From Arthrinium phaeospermum (taxonomy: Eukaryota > Ascomycota > Sordariomycetes > Amphisphaeriales > Apiosporaceae), in NCBI GenBank assembly GCA_006503535.1, contig QYRS01000006.1:2356001-2420000 (forward strand): a stretch of 64,000 bases of DNA, read 5' to 3'. Shown piece by piece: positions 10,732 to 21,740 of the stretch (positions are counted from its first letter, which is position 1; each line of letters starts with the position of its first letter). The notes beneath the pieces are model-generated. The model saw only the letters and a program-made list of their open reading frames with translations, was not told where the DNA came from and searched no databases. A program made the position numbers and the translations under genes.

Positions 10732-11967
10732 TCAAGCCGAGACCTTCTCAAGCACGGCAAAGAACAGCGGTCCCCATCGTCCACCGCTCGGGTGGTCAGG
10801 CAGCACGATCCAGCCATGCTTTGTACGCTCGGCCCAGTTACTCTCTAACCACTCCGCCTCCTCCACACACACGCCTCTCCGGACGGCGACGTCCCACTTG
10901 GCCCCGAGCTTCTTCCTGTCCTTTTGCACGAGCTCCCGGCCCTTTTCGACGACCCCGTCGTTCTCCTCGCCGCTGAGGGAGCACGTGGCGTAGACGACCC
11001 GCCCGCCGACCTTGACGGCGCGGAGCGCGGTCAGGAGCAGCGCCGCCTGGGTCTTGACCATCTTCTTCGACTGGCCCGCGCGCCAGAGCGCCATCTCGTC
11101 GGCCATCTGGCCCGCCTGCCGCGCGCGGGCGTGCGCGTGCAGCACGTGCCGCTCGCTCGAGCAGGGCGCGTCGAGGAGCACCTTGTCGTAGCCCCCCGCC
11201 CGCAGGGGGAGCGAGAGGACGGCGTGCGGGTCGGCGCCGTCCAGTTTCAGAACCTTTACCTCCCCGCGCTGGAGGAGTGCCGGGGGCAGGTAGGCCGCGA
11301 GGTTGGCGGCGAGGCGCTTGTGGCGTGCGTGGTCCATCTCGTTGCTGTGCAGGCAGCCCCCGGCCAGGGACGGCGCATCGGAGTCGTCGAAGGTGGGCGG
11401 TCGTAGGAGCTGCGCGAGGGCGAGGCTCTTGCCGCCCGGCGCGGCGCAGAGGTCCAGGACCTTGTCGCCCGGGACTGGGTTGAGTAAGCGGACGGGCAGG
11501 AGCGACGCGGCATCCAGATTCCAGTGTGTCGTTAGTGCTTTAGAGCCATCTGGGGCTATATTCACCTGCGGTGCCGGGAAGGGCTCATCAGCAGAGATGA
11601 GCTGCTGCTGGGAGGGGTCTATTGAGTCACCTCTCTTGTATGCAATCAGCCGCGGCGCCTGCGAATTCACTGTTGGGTTGAGGGAGGGGGAGGAGGAGGA
11701 GGATGATGATGATCCTTCGCTGCCGGGGGGAGGGAAGAAGTCAATTGTCTGTAGGTTCTCTCGTTCATTGTCGGTAAGTATGCCACCGCTAGGGATCTCA
11801 GCTGCTTGGTATCGGTTCACAAGCATGGCATATCGTGTGTTCTTCAGTAAGGCAGGGCGAAGCGAGTCTTTCCATCGCTGCTCGCCATACTGTGTGGCAT
11901 AGGTACGGTCAAAGGAATGCTCTGCGGCCTCAACCAGCTTGAGTTGGGCTTTGGTCAGGCCAGGCAT
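10732..11967 (-). CDS. NSUN-type RNA (cytosine-5) methyltransferase
   Basis: S-adenosylmethionine-dependent m5C methyltransferase of the NOL1/NOP2/Sun (RsmB) family. It is single-exon, about 411 residues. The SAM-binding motif I is DKVLDLCAAPGGKSLALAQL. Motif IV has the Cys of DAPCSSERH, and motif VI carries the second Cys in YATCSLS; together these are the two-cysteine active site. The PCSSERH form of motif IV resembles the mitochondrial NSUN3/NSUN4 branch (mitochondrial tRNA-Met or rRNA), so an organellar RNA target is possible but not shown. A Ser-rich low-complexity insert (about residues 88-100) precedes the catalytic domain. I start at the ATG at 11967 (MPGLTKAQLKLVEAAEHSF); the frame is open further upstream but has no ATG there. 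It is divergent from the P450. Confidence 0.88.
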   Translation of the reverse strand: MPGLTKAQLKLVEAAEHSFDRTYATQYGEQRWKDSLRPALLKNTRYAMLVNRYQAAEIPSGGILTDNERENLQTIDFFPPPGSEGSSSSSSSSPSLNPTVNSQAPRLIAYKRGDSIDPSQQQLISADEPFPAPQVNIAPDGSKALTTHWNLDAASLLPVRLLNPVPGDKVLDLCAAPGGKSLALAQLLRPPTFDDSDAPSLAGGCLHSNEMDHARHKRLAANLAAYLPPALLQRGEVKVLKLDGADPHAVLSLPLRAGGYDKVLLDAPCSSERHVLHAHARARQAGQMADEMALWRAGQSKKMVKTQAALLLTALRAVKVGGRVVYATCSLSGEENDGVVEKGRELVQKDRKKLGAKWDVAVRRGVCVEEAEWLESNWAERTKHGWIVLPDHPSGGRWGPLFFAVLEKVSA

Positions 11968-13690
11968 GATGTTGCAGGAACGAATGAACAAACGGCGATT
12001 TTGCCTTGGTCACCGCCTGGCGACCGATTTCCCAAGAACTGACCTGAATACGGGTTGGGAGCTAAAGAGGATGTTTGTCGTTGACAGGATATCTGTACGA
12101 GATCAGGTTAGTAGTACCTGAGTGTGTATAGTTCCAGCGAAGGCCATGCTTTCTTGCGCTCCTAGAAGTAAGGTAAGATGTGGCGTGACCTGGCGTTGGA
12201 CAGATTGAAACGCTGGTTGGCTGCAGCGCCGAGGTTGGCGGCGCCCAGCTGTCATCGATCCGACAGCATGGTTGGGTACCTTCTTGGCTTCTACAGTGCT
12301 CGGTTAAATTGATAACTGGTCATACCGACCGTCGGATAATATATCGTGCATCCGTTTGTAGCAAACACATCACACTCTTCCTTCTTCTCGCCCTTGCTGC
12401 GCGCCGCCCACTTGCGACCTCAGACGTGGAGGTTGGCCTACAATACCTTAGCTTACCCAAACAAGAGTCAGCAGCGGATAGACCTCAAATTTGTATGACA
12501 GCAATGTGTTAGTATGCACGATAGCCTCTCAATCAGTGTGTAAGATCACTTGAGGTAAGCTCTGGATACTTCCGTCAGGGCGAACAGCTCGGTACAACTG
12601 GAATGACTGCGGGTTTACTAAGCGAATTGAAAACATGTGCATATTGTGAGTGTAGATTTACTTGGAATAACCTAGCGATTATCCAATCGGATGCAGGAGA
12701 GCATCAAATTTGATCAAATCAGATATAACATCAACGCTTGAAGTCATCAAGGTTCGTCTGTATGTACTAGTGCCTACCTGTCTATTTTCCCGTTCTAGGT
12801 TCCCTGGCTAATTTCCAAGCCCGTGGTTCGTCCAGTCTGCAAGGGTGTGACATCTTACTGGTGCATAAGTACCTACAAATAAGGTTATTTGACTGACAGG
12901 CCTGCATGGGGCCGTGACTATAATCTCACTGCTGGGATTTGTATAAAATCCGATTGGCATGGCTCTAGGTATAAGCTCACCTAATCTGTCCGTATCATGT
13001 CTCTATTTCTTTGAGCCCTTCCCCGCGGTGGAGCCTCCTTGTCGGGATTCGAGTCTGATCATTTTGCTTGTCAGGTCTAGAAGACGGACCTCATCCGTAC
13101 GGAGAGACATCCCGAGAATATGTTATGAGCTATCCCTTGCTTGGCTTGGCGAGCCGGGTATCATATTATACTGGCCGATGACGTGCGCATGAGCAACGGT
13201 TCTGTTCTGAAGCTGCTGTTAGTGGATCAAAAAAGCAATCCTAGCGCACGGCTACTCCTGACTCCGAGTAGTGGGTGAGTGGCTGCTAGTGTACCCGAGC
13301 CTGACAAGCTCTCATTCGGCGAGGAACAAAGCGATTGTGTTAATTGGGCAACTAACACCGAATACATGGAGCTATTGCGAAGCGGCGTAACGTAGTGTGG
13401 GATACCGGGGATGGAGCTTGCCCCGAAGCCGTGCCGTTCCCATTCTGCTTTGTGCAAGAGGCGAAATGGGCTTTGTTGCTTTTTCCTCTTCCTCCTGCTC
13501 TCTCATGAAGCTCGTAGGATCGACTCGTGTCCAGTCCCAGTGTAACTTGAAACACGGAACTGGTGGGCACCGTTAAAAGGCGTTGTTACGTCTTGACTGC
13601 GACAGACCAGCTGGCCCTTTTCTCTGGCTTTCGACATTCTTCACAATTATATTCACTTCTTCACGATTCGCTAATTTGCCCTCCACCAAG
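11968..13690. other. Divergent intergenic region, NSUN / P450
   Basis: 1.7 kb between two divergent genes. Short open frames on both strands lack ATG contexts, introns or familiar motifs. Nothing supported beyond promoter function. Confidence 0.5.
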
Positions 13691-15821
13691 ATGGCATCGT
13701 CAATACTGTTGCTGCTCCTTGCGGCTATAGGGTACGGCGTATATCGCTATACCTCTGCACTGGCAGGGAATGTCGCCAAAGCCAAGCGCACCGGTCTCCC
13801 CTACCATGTAGTTCGTGAGTTATGTCTTCGCCCGCGCCCGCGCAGGGTCGCGTGACAGCTCGTTCGCAAAATAGCCGACTAACTTTTTGTGAAACTATGC
13901 AGCTATTAGTCCTCATAGCCCTATTGCGCAGATGTTTCCTTTCTGGAAGCGCCTGTTCATGCTGCTGCCCCGTAGTTATTGGGAGGATATCATGCCGTAT
14001 GTCACCTATCCCTGTGCATCCGCATATATTCACATGTGCCATACACTGACATTCGCAGGGTTTTGATGTCGGATTGGCACTTCCGGGACAATTACCGTGT
14101 ATTCGAGAAGCTGGGCGATGTGTTCTTGGTCGCGTGCCCCGAGAAGCTCATCCTTTACACTGCCAACGCCGAGGTGATTCACCAAGTCACGTCTAAGCGC
14201 GAGGCTTTCCCCAAGCCCGTTCAGGTCTATAAGATTCTGTCTCTGTATGGAGAGAGCGTCCTCGCGACCGAGGGGGCCGTATGGAAGAACCACAGAAAGG
14301 TCACCGCTGCCTCCTTCAACGAGAAGAATGCAGCCCTTGTGTTCGCCGAGTCCATCAAGCAGACGGAGGGCATGATCGACCAGTGGCTGGGGACCGACGG
14401 CCGAGGTAACCGAACCATCAAGACGGTGGAGCACGATACCATGGCCCTCATGCTACACATTATCGGCTATGTTGGTTTCGGTCTTCGGCTGCTTTGGCCT
14501 GGACAGTCGCTTCCACCGGATGCTGATGCCCGGCAAGCCAAATACGCTGCCTTGGAGCCACCCCCAGGTCACACTCTCAACTTCACACAGTCTCTGGAGA
14601 TGACCCTAGAGAAAATACTACTTCTTCTTTTGACGCCCAGGTGGCTGTTAAGTAAGCCGACTTGACGAGAATCGTATATGAACGAGGCTGACCTTCTATC
14701 TACTAGAGCACCTCCCTTTCAAGACTACCAAAGATGCCGCTGAAGCAGAAGAAAATTTTGTCAAGTATCTCGACGAGTTTCTGCATGACAAGATCGACGA
14801 CGTCAAGAACGGCGACAAGGAGGTCGGAATGGACATTATGGGTCAGCTTGCCAGGACAAGCTACGGCGAGGAAGACATGACGTCGAAAAAGGGCAGCAAA
14901 CTTACCAAGCTGTCGGATAGCGAAATTACCGGAAACGCCTTCATCATGATCGTCGCTGGACACGAGACAACTGCTAACACGATACACTTTCTGCTGCTGG
15001 AGCTGGCGAACAACCCTGCTGCCCAGAGGCTCCTGCAGCGGGATATTGCCAATATTTTCGGCGACACAGATCCGTCTTCGTGGGATTACGAATCGAGCGT
15101 GAACGCCCTGATGGCATCCATGGCGGGAGCCTGCATGAACGAGATGCTGCGAATGATGCCGCCCGTCGTTGACATCCCGAAAGAGGTGGCCAACAACGAC
15201 CAGGTGATCGTCAAGGACGGAGAGAAATACCACCTGCCGAAGGGCGTGCACGTCGGCCTGGTGGCGACGGCCGTCCAGCGCAACCCGCGCTACTGGCCCA
15301 CGAAGCCGAGCAAGGTCACGGGCAACGAGAGCGGCGACGGCGGCGACATCCACGACTTCGTGCCCGAGCGGTGGTACCGGAAAGCGGAGGGCATCGACGG
15401 CGACGACGGCACGGAGGTGGAGGGCGCGGACACGGAGAACTACGGCGGGTTCGAGGGCCCCGACACGAGCGCGCAGCTCTTCCGGCCCGTGCGGGGCTCC
15501 TACATCCCGTTCTCGGACGGGGCGCGGTCGTGCCTGGGCCGGCGTCTCGCGCAGGTCGAGCTCATCTCGGCCCTCAGCGTCATCTTCCAGAAGTACAGCC
15601 TCGAGCTCGCGGTGGACGAGTGGGCGAGCGACGCCGAGGTCGAGGCCATGGACCGGGCACAGCGCGCCGAGCTCTACAAGAAGGCGCAGGACAGCTCGCG
15701 CAGGGTGATTGCGGGCGCGTCCAGCTTGCTGACGCTCAAGCTGCACGGGAACAAGTTCGTCCCCATCCGGCTCGTGCCGAAGGGGCAGGAGAGGTTCGTG
15801 GACTGGATGGACTCATCATAG
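13691..15821 (+). CDS. Cytochrome P450 monooxygenase
   Basis: ER-anchored haem monooxygenase; substrate unknown. Exons 13691-13814, 13903-13996, 14059-14651 and 14707-15821 give about 641 residues, longer than the usual 500-560. An N-terminal membrane anchor (SSILLLLLAAIGYGVYRY) is followed by the proline-rich hinge. The I-helix oxygen-activation motif is AGHETT (354-359), the ExxR pair is E416/R419, a PERW motif follows, and the haem-binding loop is FSDGARSCLG with Cys546 as iron ligand. The extra length includes an Asp/Glu/Gly-rich insert between PERW and the haem loop (about residues 495-525). The coding 3' half is very G+C-rich. No reductase or cluster partner gene lies beside it; primary versus secondary metabolism cannot be decided. 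Confidence 0.93.
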
Positions 15822-16927
15822 AAGAGAAGCAGTTGAGAAAGATAGTACATGGATAGAAAAAAAGGTAGATATAACCTTAAATAATCATAGCATCGTCATG
15901 CAGCAACAACCAAATAGGGTGTGATGACTTCGCTTTGCAGGTGGTATTTCTTTGGATAGCGAAAGTGCCCATTTTACTTTGCAGGTTGCTTAATACTTCC
16001 TGCGTATAAGGGACAACCCAATTAATCCAATCGGGTATTATATCCCGTGGAATAAACATTATGCTAATAGCACTAAACGATCCCCGATATATACAGTACG
16101 GCATATTAGTCTGGTGGGAGCAGCGCGTGCTTTGCCATTCAGAGGGCAGGTACTCGCTACGCAGAGTCACTGCCGAGAGTCATGTTAACATGTCTCGGTC
16201 GCTACCTCATACAAGTAGCCCCATTTCACGACAATAAAGATCCTGAACTCGAGCCTACTATCCGACATTAATGCACATTTGCTGATGTGTGCACATGTAG
16301 GTAGCCCACCTGCACTTTTGAGGGATGTAACCCTGATTGCTATTAGTCGCCTGCCTCAGCACAGGAAATGCAGGTTGACGAGAAGGTGCAGTCCGCAAAG
16401 CTTCAAGCCCCTCTTTCTCTTTGGCTTTGGTCCCTGGAGAAGCAGAAGGTGTGGAGGATCTGCGCTTGCGTGCCGGCACGCTAAAGAGGGAGAAAGTGGG
16501 AGGGTGTGAGCTGTCTGGGAGCCACCCAAACTCGGCGGATTTGCTGTCGTGGGGCCTGCCAGCATTGCCAAGGCCAATCAATCCCATCACCAAATCGGCC
16601 AACATCCCCCCCCCCAGCTTTTTGCCTGGCTTGCCCCAAATCAACACTGACACGAAAGCCCCGAGAAAACATAAACAACACCCCCCCTCCCCTTATTACT
16701 TGCCTAGCCTTCCCGTCCTGTCGCTGCTACTACCGAACGCACTGCTCACCCCCTTGATCAAGTATACACACCCACCTCTACTCTCCATCCATCATCATCG
16801 CTCCCCAGTTCATCACGAACAAACCCGCTATATTTCTCCAAGAACCATTGCATCTTGGTCGCCGTTGCCACGCGATCATAGCCATATCTATAACTACCTA
16901 CTTTTCCACCTTTCCAAGCTCCTCACC
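15822..16927. other. Intergenic region with pyrimidine-rich leader
   Basis: The first part is A+T-leaning 3' flank of the P450. From about 16600 to 16925 the plus strand is strongly pyrimidine-rich, as expected for the promoter and 5' leader of the next gene. No gene supported. Confidence 0.55.
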
Positions 16928-18363
16928 ATGTCCGGCGCGAACAGCTGGCTGCAGCGGCAGCGAAAGGGCGACCTTGTAGAGCTCGCGCAACAATCGGGAC
17001 TTACAAAGTACGTATGCACGCGACAGGGACTCTTGCGCTTCGCTGTTATTCTATCTATTCTCGAGTTTTGGAGCGAATTTTCTCGCGTTTTGCCCTTGTT
17101 TTCTCAATTGCAACGCGATCTGGAGCTTGCGCCATTGTCGTCATCAAAGCTATCCTTCACCCCCCTTCCACTGCCCTGTGGAATGCGGGCCCGCCCGCAA
17201 CACCACGAGGGAATCTCGTGGCTACACCGCACCTAAGCATCAAAGATCGCGATAAAAAGCACGCGCTGACTCAGGCTTAACATGCAGCTTCGAATCTTTG
17301 AAGAAAGTCGAGCTGGAGCTCGCCCTGGACGAATACCTCGCAGAGAACTCGACCCAGTTTATGGCCGATCCCAAGTTCGCGCCTTACTTCTCGAGTCGCA
17401 ACAGGGCGGCCGGATCGCCAATCAAGCGGGATTTGGATGACAAGCCCCGCGTCAGCAAGCGAAGAATGACTAAAGCGCTTGAAGAGAGGCCCACGCTCGA
17501 ACCCGAGCCCGCGGCCGCGACGGAGTAAGTCACTGTCCTGCGAACCGGCGCGTTGTCGCAACCTCCCTCCGTTCGCGGGGTATGGCACGCGTCGGGATCC
17601 AAAGCACGCGCGCGTTTTACTAACAACATGGACCAGATCGTCAGAAGAGGAGCCTATGTCCACCGCTATCTCTACGGCCGTTGCCCACACGCCAGCCCGT
17701 GCCCTCACCCTTGCGAGCCGCATTCCGCTGCCCGCCACACCGGCTGACGTCGCCGAGGCCGTCGACCGTTCAACCCTTGCTGTGAGGAACCGCGTCTCGT
17801 CCATCTACAAGGAGTCCGGCGTCACAGAAGCAACCCATGCTACGCGCGAGTACCTGTCTTCGGTGAATGCTGTACTTGCCCTCGTCTCAATCTTCGAGTT
17901 GTACTTCTTGCGACACGAAGTGCTGCCAGATCGCTACGCATTCACCATCCCTGCCGTCCAACTTCTCGGTACCAAGGACTACCCTGTCATGGTCCCGGAC
18001 CTGTTCCTGCTCTTTACCGAGTCTTTCTGGTCGCCTGCGTTCCTGTGGGCTTGCACCAGCACCATCCTTCCCACCCTGTTCGGCTACTTCTTCAACCTGT
18101 CTGTGGCTCACCAGTCTGGTCGTCGCACCAGCCGCCAGGCGAACCCTTCTCCTGACTACACTGTTGACCCGATGACCTTCAGCATTGTGAAAGCCCTGCT
18201 TTCCTTTGTGGTATATGGACAAAATGTCACCTTTGGTGGCTGGTTCAACCAAGAATCAATTGCGCGAGTCAATGGCGCAGTCTACGGTGGCTGGAAAGGC
18301 ATTTTGGTCGGCACTGCCGTGACAGGCCTCTTCAGTGTCTACGATGCCGTGCTGAAGAAGTAG
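16928..18363 (+). CDS. SAP-like N-terminus, multi-pass membrane protein
   Basis: Conserved-looking fungal membrane protein of unknown function. Exons 16928-17007, 17288-17524 and 17637-18363 give about 347 residues; the second intron has a perfect TACTAAC branch site. The N-terminus (WLQRQRKGDLVELAQQSGL, then FESLKKVELELALDEYL) looks like a SAP/HeH-type helix-extension-helix fold, spanning the first intron. A basic and acidic linker with RVSKRRM follows. The C-terminal half has about four hydrophobic segments (around SVNAVLALVSIFELYFL, MVPDLFLLFTESFWSPAFLW, STILPTLFGYFFNL and the last 100 residues, ending YDAVLKK). A SAP-like module plus membrane spans recalls inner-nuclear-membrane proteins, but that location is inference. 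The start is the first ATG of the frame in a CACCATG context. Confidence 0.82.
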
Positions 18364-18830
18364 ACGCAAAGTCCCTCAACAGCAACATATCATATCGTCT
18401 CTGCAACCTGGACAATTTGTTCAGCAAACTAGATGATGCCTTTGGCCTCTGAGCTATCCGAGAATCCATGAACTTGAGGATGGCATTGAGCGGCGTTTTT
18501 GGTGTTGGTGGTCTCTTTTGCCTTTCTTGTCACCCTGATACCAGCCTTTTCTTTTGGCTCCCTGTTTTTGTTCCCCGTTTTGGACGTCTTGGTGTACACA
18601 TATAGCATCGGTGTAATCTCCCCTCGAGGGCGGTGACAATCGGATGCTTGGATTTCCAAGTTCCGAACGGGGGTTTGAAGTTTTTGTTCACTTGTCAGAC
18701 TCCAGGTTAGATCATCTGGTAGCGGTGATTATATCGTGCGTTTGGGTATATTTAGGACTGCGATATAAGCAAGCAGTCCATGGTTGGGTTTTGTACAAGG
18801 TCAAGCAAGGTGTTACCCCCTTTCAACAGT

Positions 18831-18868
18831 GTTTATAGTAGCAATTGGGGTTTATAGTAGCAATTGGG
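18831..18868. repeat. Tandem repeat, 2 x 19 bp
   Basis: The unit gtttatagtagcaattggg is present twice back to back without mismatch. No function is evident; recent slippage or duplication is the simplest reading. Confidence 0.85.
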
Positions 18869-19591
18869 GGTCATAGCGGTCCAAATGTTGTCAAAAGCAA
18901 CCCCTTTTTCTGAAAAGCGAGGATTGATTCTTATCGTCCTGCTACTTCCACTTCTGGGAAGACGGGCCAGGCTGTGTTTTCGAGATGAATGGACGAATTG
19001 GACGATACATTGAAGCGGCTCGGTTGAAATATATTATGCATGTTTTCTTCCTTCAAACTCAGTCTGGTGATAATCTTCCTAGTGTTCGCATCGACTTTTA
19101 GTAGATGAAAGAACGTGACTGACGCTGTCGTTTTAGAGTACATCGTGTTCCAACGCCCTTTTACTTGTCCTCCAAGGAACCCAGCCATTGACTGAGTAGT
19201 ACAGGAATGTGGGTTTTTTTTGGTGATACTTAGATCTGGAAGGCTCAAGTCCCTGGATATAATTGTATATAGGTTGTCCCCTTAAAATGAAATGGTCGTT
19301 CCGGCAAGTATTGAAACCCCCATCGTGTTGCCGCATCAAGAACACACCTGCTTGCCCGCCGGAAGCCACTCGCGTGCGCGGTTGATGCAATCGCAGGTCA
19401 ACAACATGACATGATTGAATGCACCGGAAAGACGTGGTTTAGCGAGCTTACCCGAAAACTTGGGATGCAATCCTATTGAGCGAGACATGCGACTATCCGC
19501 CTAGTTGAAGACTACCTATGTAGACCGTTCACTTGCTGGATGGTGAGATTGGCAAATGGTGTGGGCGTTTTTCCATCGCTGCTACTGCTAT

Positions 19592-19595
19592 TATA
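19592..19595 (+). promoter_or_regulatory. TATA element of the 5S rRNA gene
   Basis: TATA lies at -29 to -26 from the first base of the 5S gene, the position reported for the upstream TATA element of Neurospora 5S genes. This supports an active Pol III gene. Confidence 0.7.
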
Positions 19596-19620
19596 ATGCT
19601 CCAAAGAAGAAGATTCTATC

Positions 19621-19739
19621 ACATACGACCATATCCTGCTGAATACTAGGGATCCCGTCCGCTCTCCCATATATAAGCAGCAGAGAGCCGAATTAGTACT
19701 AGGGTCGGTGACGACCTGGGAATCCTCGGTGTTGTATGT
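19621..19739 (+). rRNA. rrn5: 5S ribosomal RNA (dispersed gene)
   Basis: A complete 119-nt 5S rRNA gene placed singly among protein genes, as in Neurospora and many filamentous ascomycetes, rather than in the rDNA array. The 5' end ACATACGAC pairs over nine positions (one G-U) with the 3' end GTTGTATGT, forming helix I. GGGATCCCGTCCGCTCTCCC and the TTAGTACT and GGTGACGACC segments are standard 5S landmarks. The next stem pairs CTGCTG (19636-19641) with CAGCAG (19678-19683). This differs from the Neurospora-type CACTGG/CCAGTG as I recall it, yet remains fully paired. The gene is followed by six Ts and preceded by TATA at -29. I think it is functional, possibly a sequence variant. Confidence 0.95.
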
Positions 19740-19744
19740 TTTTT
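19739..19744 (+). terminator. Pol III T6 terminator of 5S gene
   Basis: Run of six Ts at the 3' end of the 5S rRNA gene, the usual RNA polymerase III stop signal. Confidence 0.85.
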
Positions 19745-20253
19745 GCTGTCCTTCCTTTTTAATTCTATATATTCTTTCCACCTCTCACCCTTGCTACATG
19801 TCACCTGAATTCCCCGAAGAGGTCGACAAGTGGACAAGCTTGTCCTCCGGTGTTTCTTTTCTTCGGTTTCATTTGGAAGGACTGAAGTTCTGTTAAACAG
19901 TTACGGCGCTGGTTTCCCACCTACACACGTTCATTTTGAAGCGAGAGCACGGCATAAGAGGCAGCTCATGGAGCGATAACCATTGCGACCATTCATAAGA
20001 GACATTGTGGTATTTCTATCTTGGAGAAAAGAACGTACGTGTTCGGGCATATTATGTTGGTGAACCAAGACAACGCTGGCTCCGAATGGGAATCAAGTAT
20101 GTACATGTTTCTTGTCGCTGCTTAATTCCTAATGCGTGCCTAGCATGATTCTCTCCATCTACCAAAGCAACTGGATCCTGGAGCTAATGATGTTGCGTCT
20201 GTAAGCAGTCGGGCAATCAAGTATCCCTAACGACTTTGGAAGTCTGGATTCCC
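19745..20253. other. Intergenic region
   Basis: About 500 bases between the 5S gene and the 3' end of the GFA gene. Nothing recognised. Confidence 0.6.
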
Positions 20254-21049
20254 TCAAGGCATCGGATTCATGTGCTCTTCTGCGGCGTGCTTGTGCCAGT
20301 AACTGCCTCTCTGCTGGGCCGTAAGTCCATCCGTCACCCCCTTGATCTCGTTCTCACAGAACTCATTCACACCTGAGCAGTTTGCCAGGGCGTACCCATA
20401 GCCATCAGCGGTAGGCACGGGAGGAGCAGTGGCGGTGGCGCGCCCTGGCTCTCCATAACTACCGATCAGGAACTCCGCGTCCACCGTTCCGATCGCCAGC
20501 TCCAGGTCAGTACGCTTCTCGTCTTCCCAGTATAGCGTGCTGCCGCAGGTGGGGCAGAAGCCGCGTCGGTACCCAGACGCGGTTCTGTGGTACCGCACCA
20601 TCGAGGGCGCATCTAGTATCTCTATATTGAGCGGCACAAGAAATTGCGATTGCCACTGCATACTGGTTTTTGGGATTGTGTGCGTGTAGAAAATCAGGGC
20701 GCCCGTATGTTTTCGGCACTGAGTGCACTGGCAGCTGTTGCTCTGTTGTGGACGATGATATGTCAGCATCCACACATTCTCCACAGGCAGTCCACGACAC
20801 CTGACACCGTCGTAGCCATGAGGGAGGACTCACCGATTTCGAGAAGTCGTGGCCAGGGGGGAACTCCACATTGTAACGGATCATGCCGCAGAGGCACCCA
20901 CCGGTAATGTTCTGGGGTTCGGGGAATTTCCCTCGCGGTGGGGGCGCTACAGGAGGCGGGCTAGAAGAAAACGGGAGAGGAGACGAGCCAGGAGGCGGGC
21001 TAGAAGACGGGACATCATTTGGGTCGGGAGACGTGACGGACTTGGACAT
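20254..21049 (-). CDS. GFA / CENP-V-type zinc protein
   Basis: Member of the GFA (glutathione-dependent formaldehyde-activating enzyme-like, CENP-V) family. These small zinc proteins are expanded in fungi; their reactions are mostly unproven. Two exons (21049-20834 and 20742-20254) join in phase 0, giving about 234 residues. Zinc ligands are visible: GGCLCG (Cys52, Cys54), CQCTQC (Cys76, Cys78, Cys81) and FCPTCGS (Cys135, Cys138). The Ser/Pro-rich first 45 residues are a disordered extension absent from compact GFA proteins. There is no signal peptide. The start MSKSVTSPDP is the first ATG upstream of the conserved GGCLCG that remains in frame with a sensible leader. Substrate unknown; a formaldehyde role should not be assumed. 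Confidence 0.9.
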
Positions 21050-21740
21050 GATGGTGACAATGTATGAATTCAACTTGAGAACCAAAAAATGCGTGTACGG
21101 GTAGTTGTATGTGTGCTGTTTTCTCTCCTCTCGTTTGGGTGTATGTTTGTTTGTCTTGAAAGATCCTCGAGGTAATAGAAACGTTGGTCTCACTTGGTAG
21201 TCAGAAGCTTTGTTATTTGACAGGCGATCACGTCCCTGCCTATGGCTTCTTGGGTCTATCCTTCCCAACGTCACTGGCATATGTTTCATGGAGTTGGAAA
21301 GGAAGGAGCGCCACGTCCGGTTTCGAACAACGAATTGTTCCCACATGCAAGCAGGCGCAAAGCAGTTGGAGCCGGGCCATTTCCAGCCAGCACTCCAAAC
21401 GTGTATCTGGCTCTGTACTGCACACCAAGCCTTCGTCTCGTCAGGGTTGCCTGCCGCGGCAGTTCAGAAGACGACGACCGTCTGCCAGTATATAACCACC
21501 GAGCTCGACACAAATTTCCTAAGACAGTCCGCGATAGATGAGAGTGATTACATTGTATTTCATAAGTATGTAAAATGAGTAATAATGATGAGGAAAACCA
21601 AGAACAAGTACCGAATGAGTGGAGACTAGTGAGTTGATACCTAGAAGAATGCAAATACCCCCACGACCAATACCCTTTCCGAAGCGACGAGACCGAAACC
21701 TATCGACTGTATATAATTCAAGTCAGAATCCCTCGTTGCC
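21050..21740. other. Intergenic region
   Basis: About 690 bases between the start of the GFA gene and the 3' end of the next minus-strand gene. Overlapping open frames at 21184-21654 on both strands show no family features; I regard them as chance. Confidence 0.55.

Larger units (their letters stand above)
18364..19620. other. Intergenic region upstream of 5S rRNA
   Basis: 3' flank of the membrane-protein gene and upstream flank of the 5S gene. It holds a short 19-bp tandem duplication (18831-18868). No coding region supported. Confidence 0.55.

Noticed and set aside
11968..11991. Upstream extension of the NSUN reading frame
   Set aside because: The extension has no ATG; the first ATG is at 11967 and gives a normal N-terminus.
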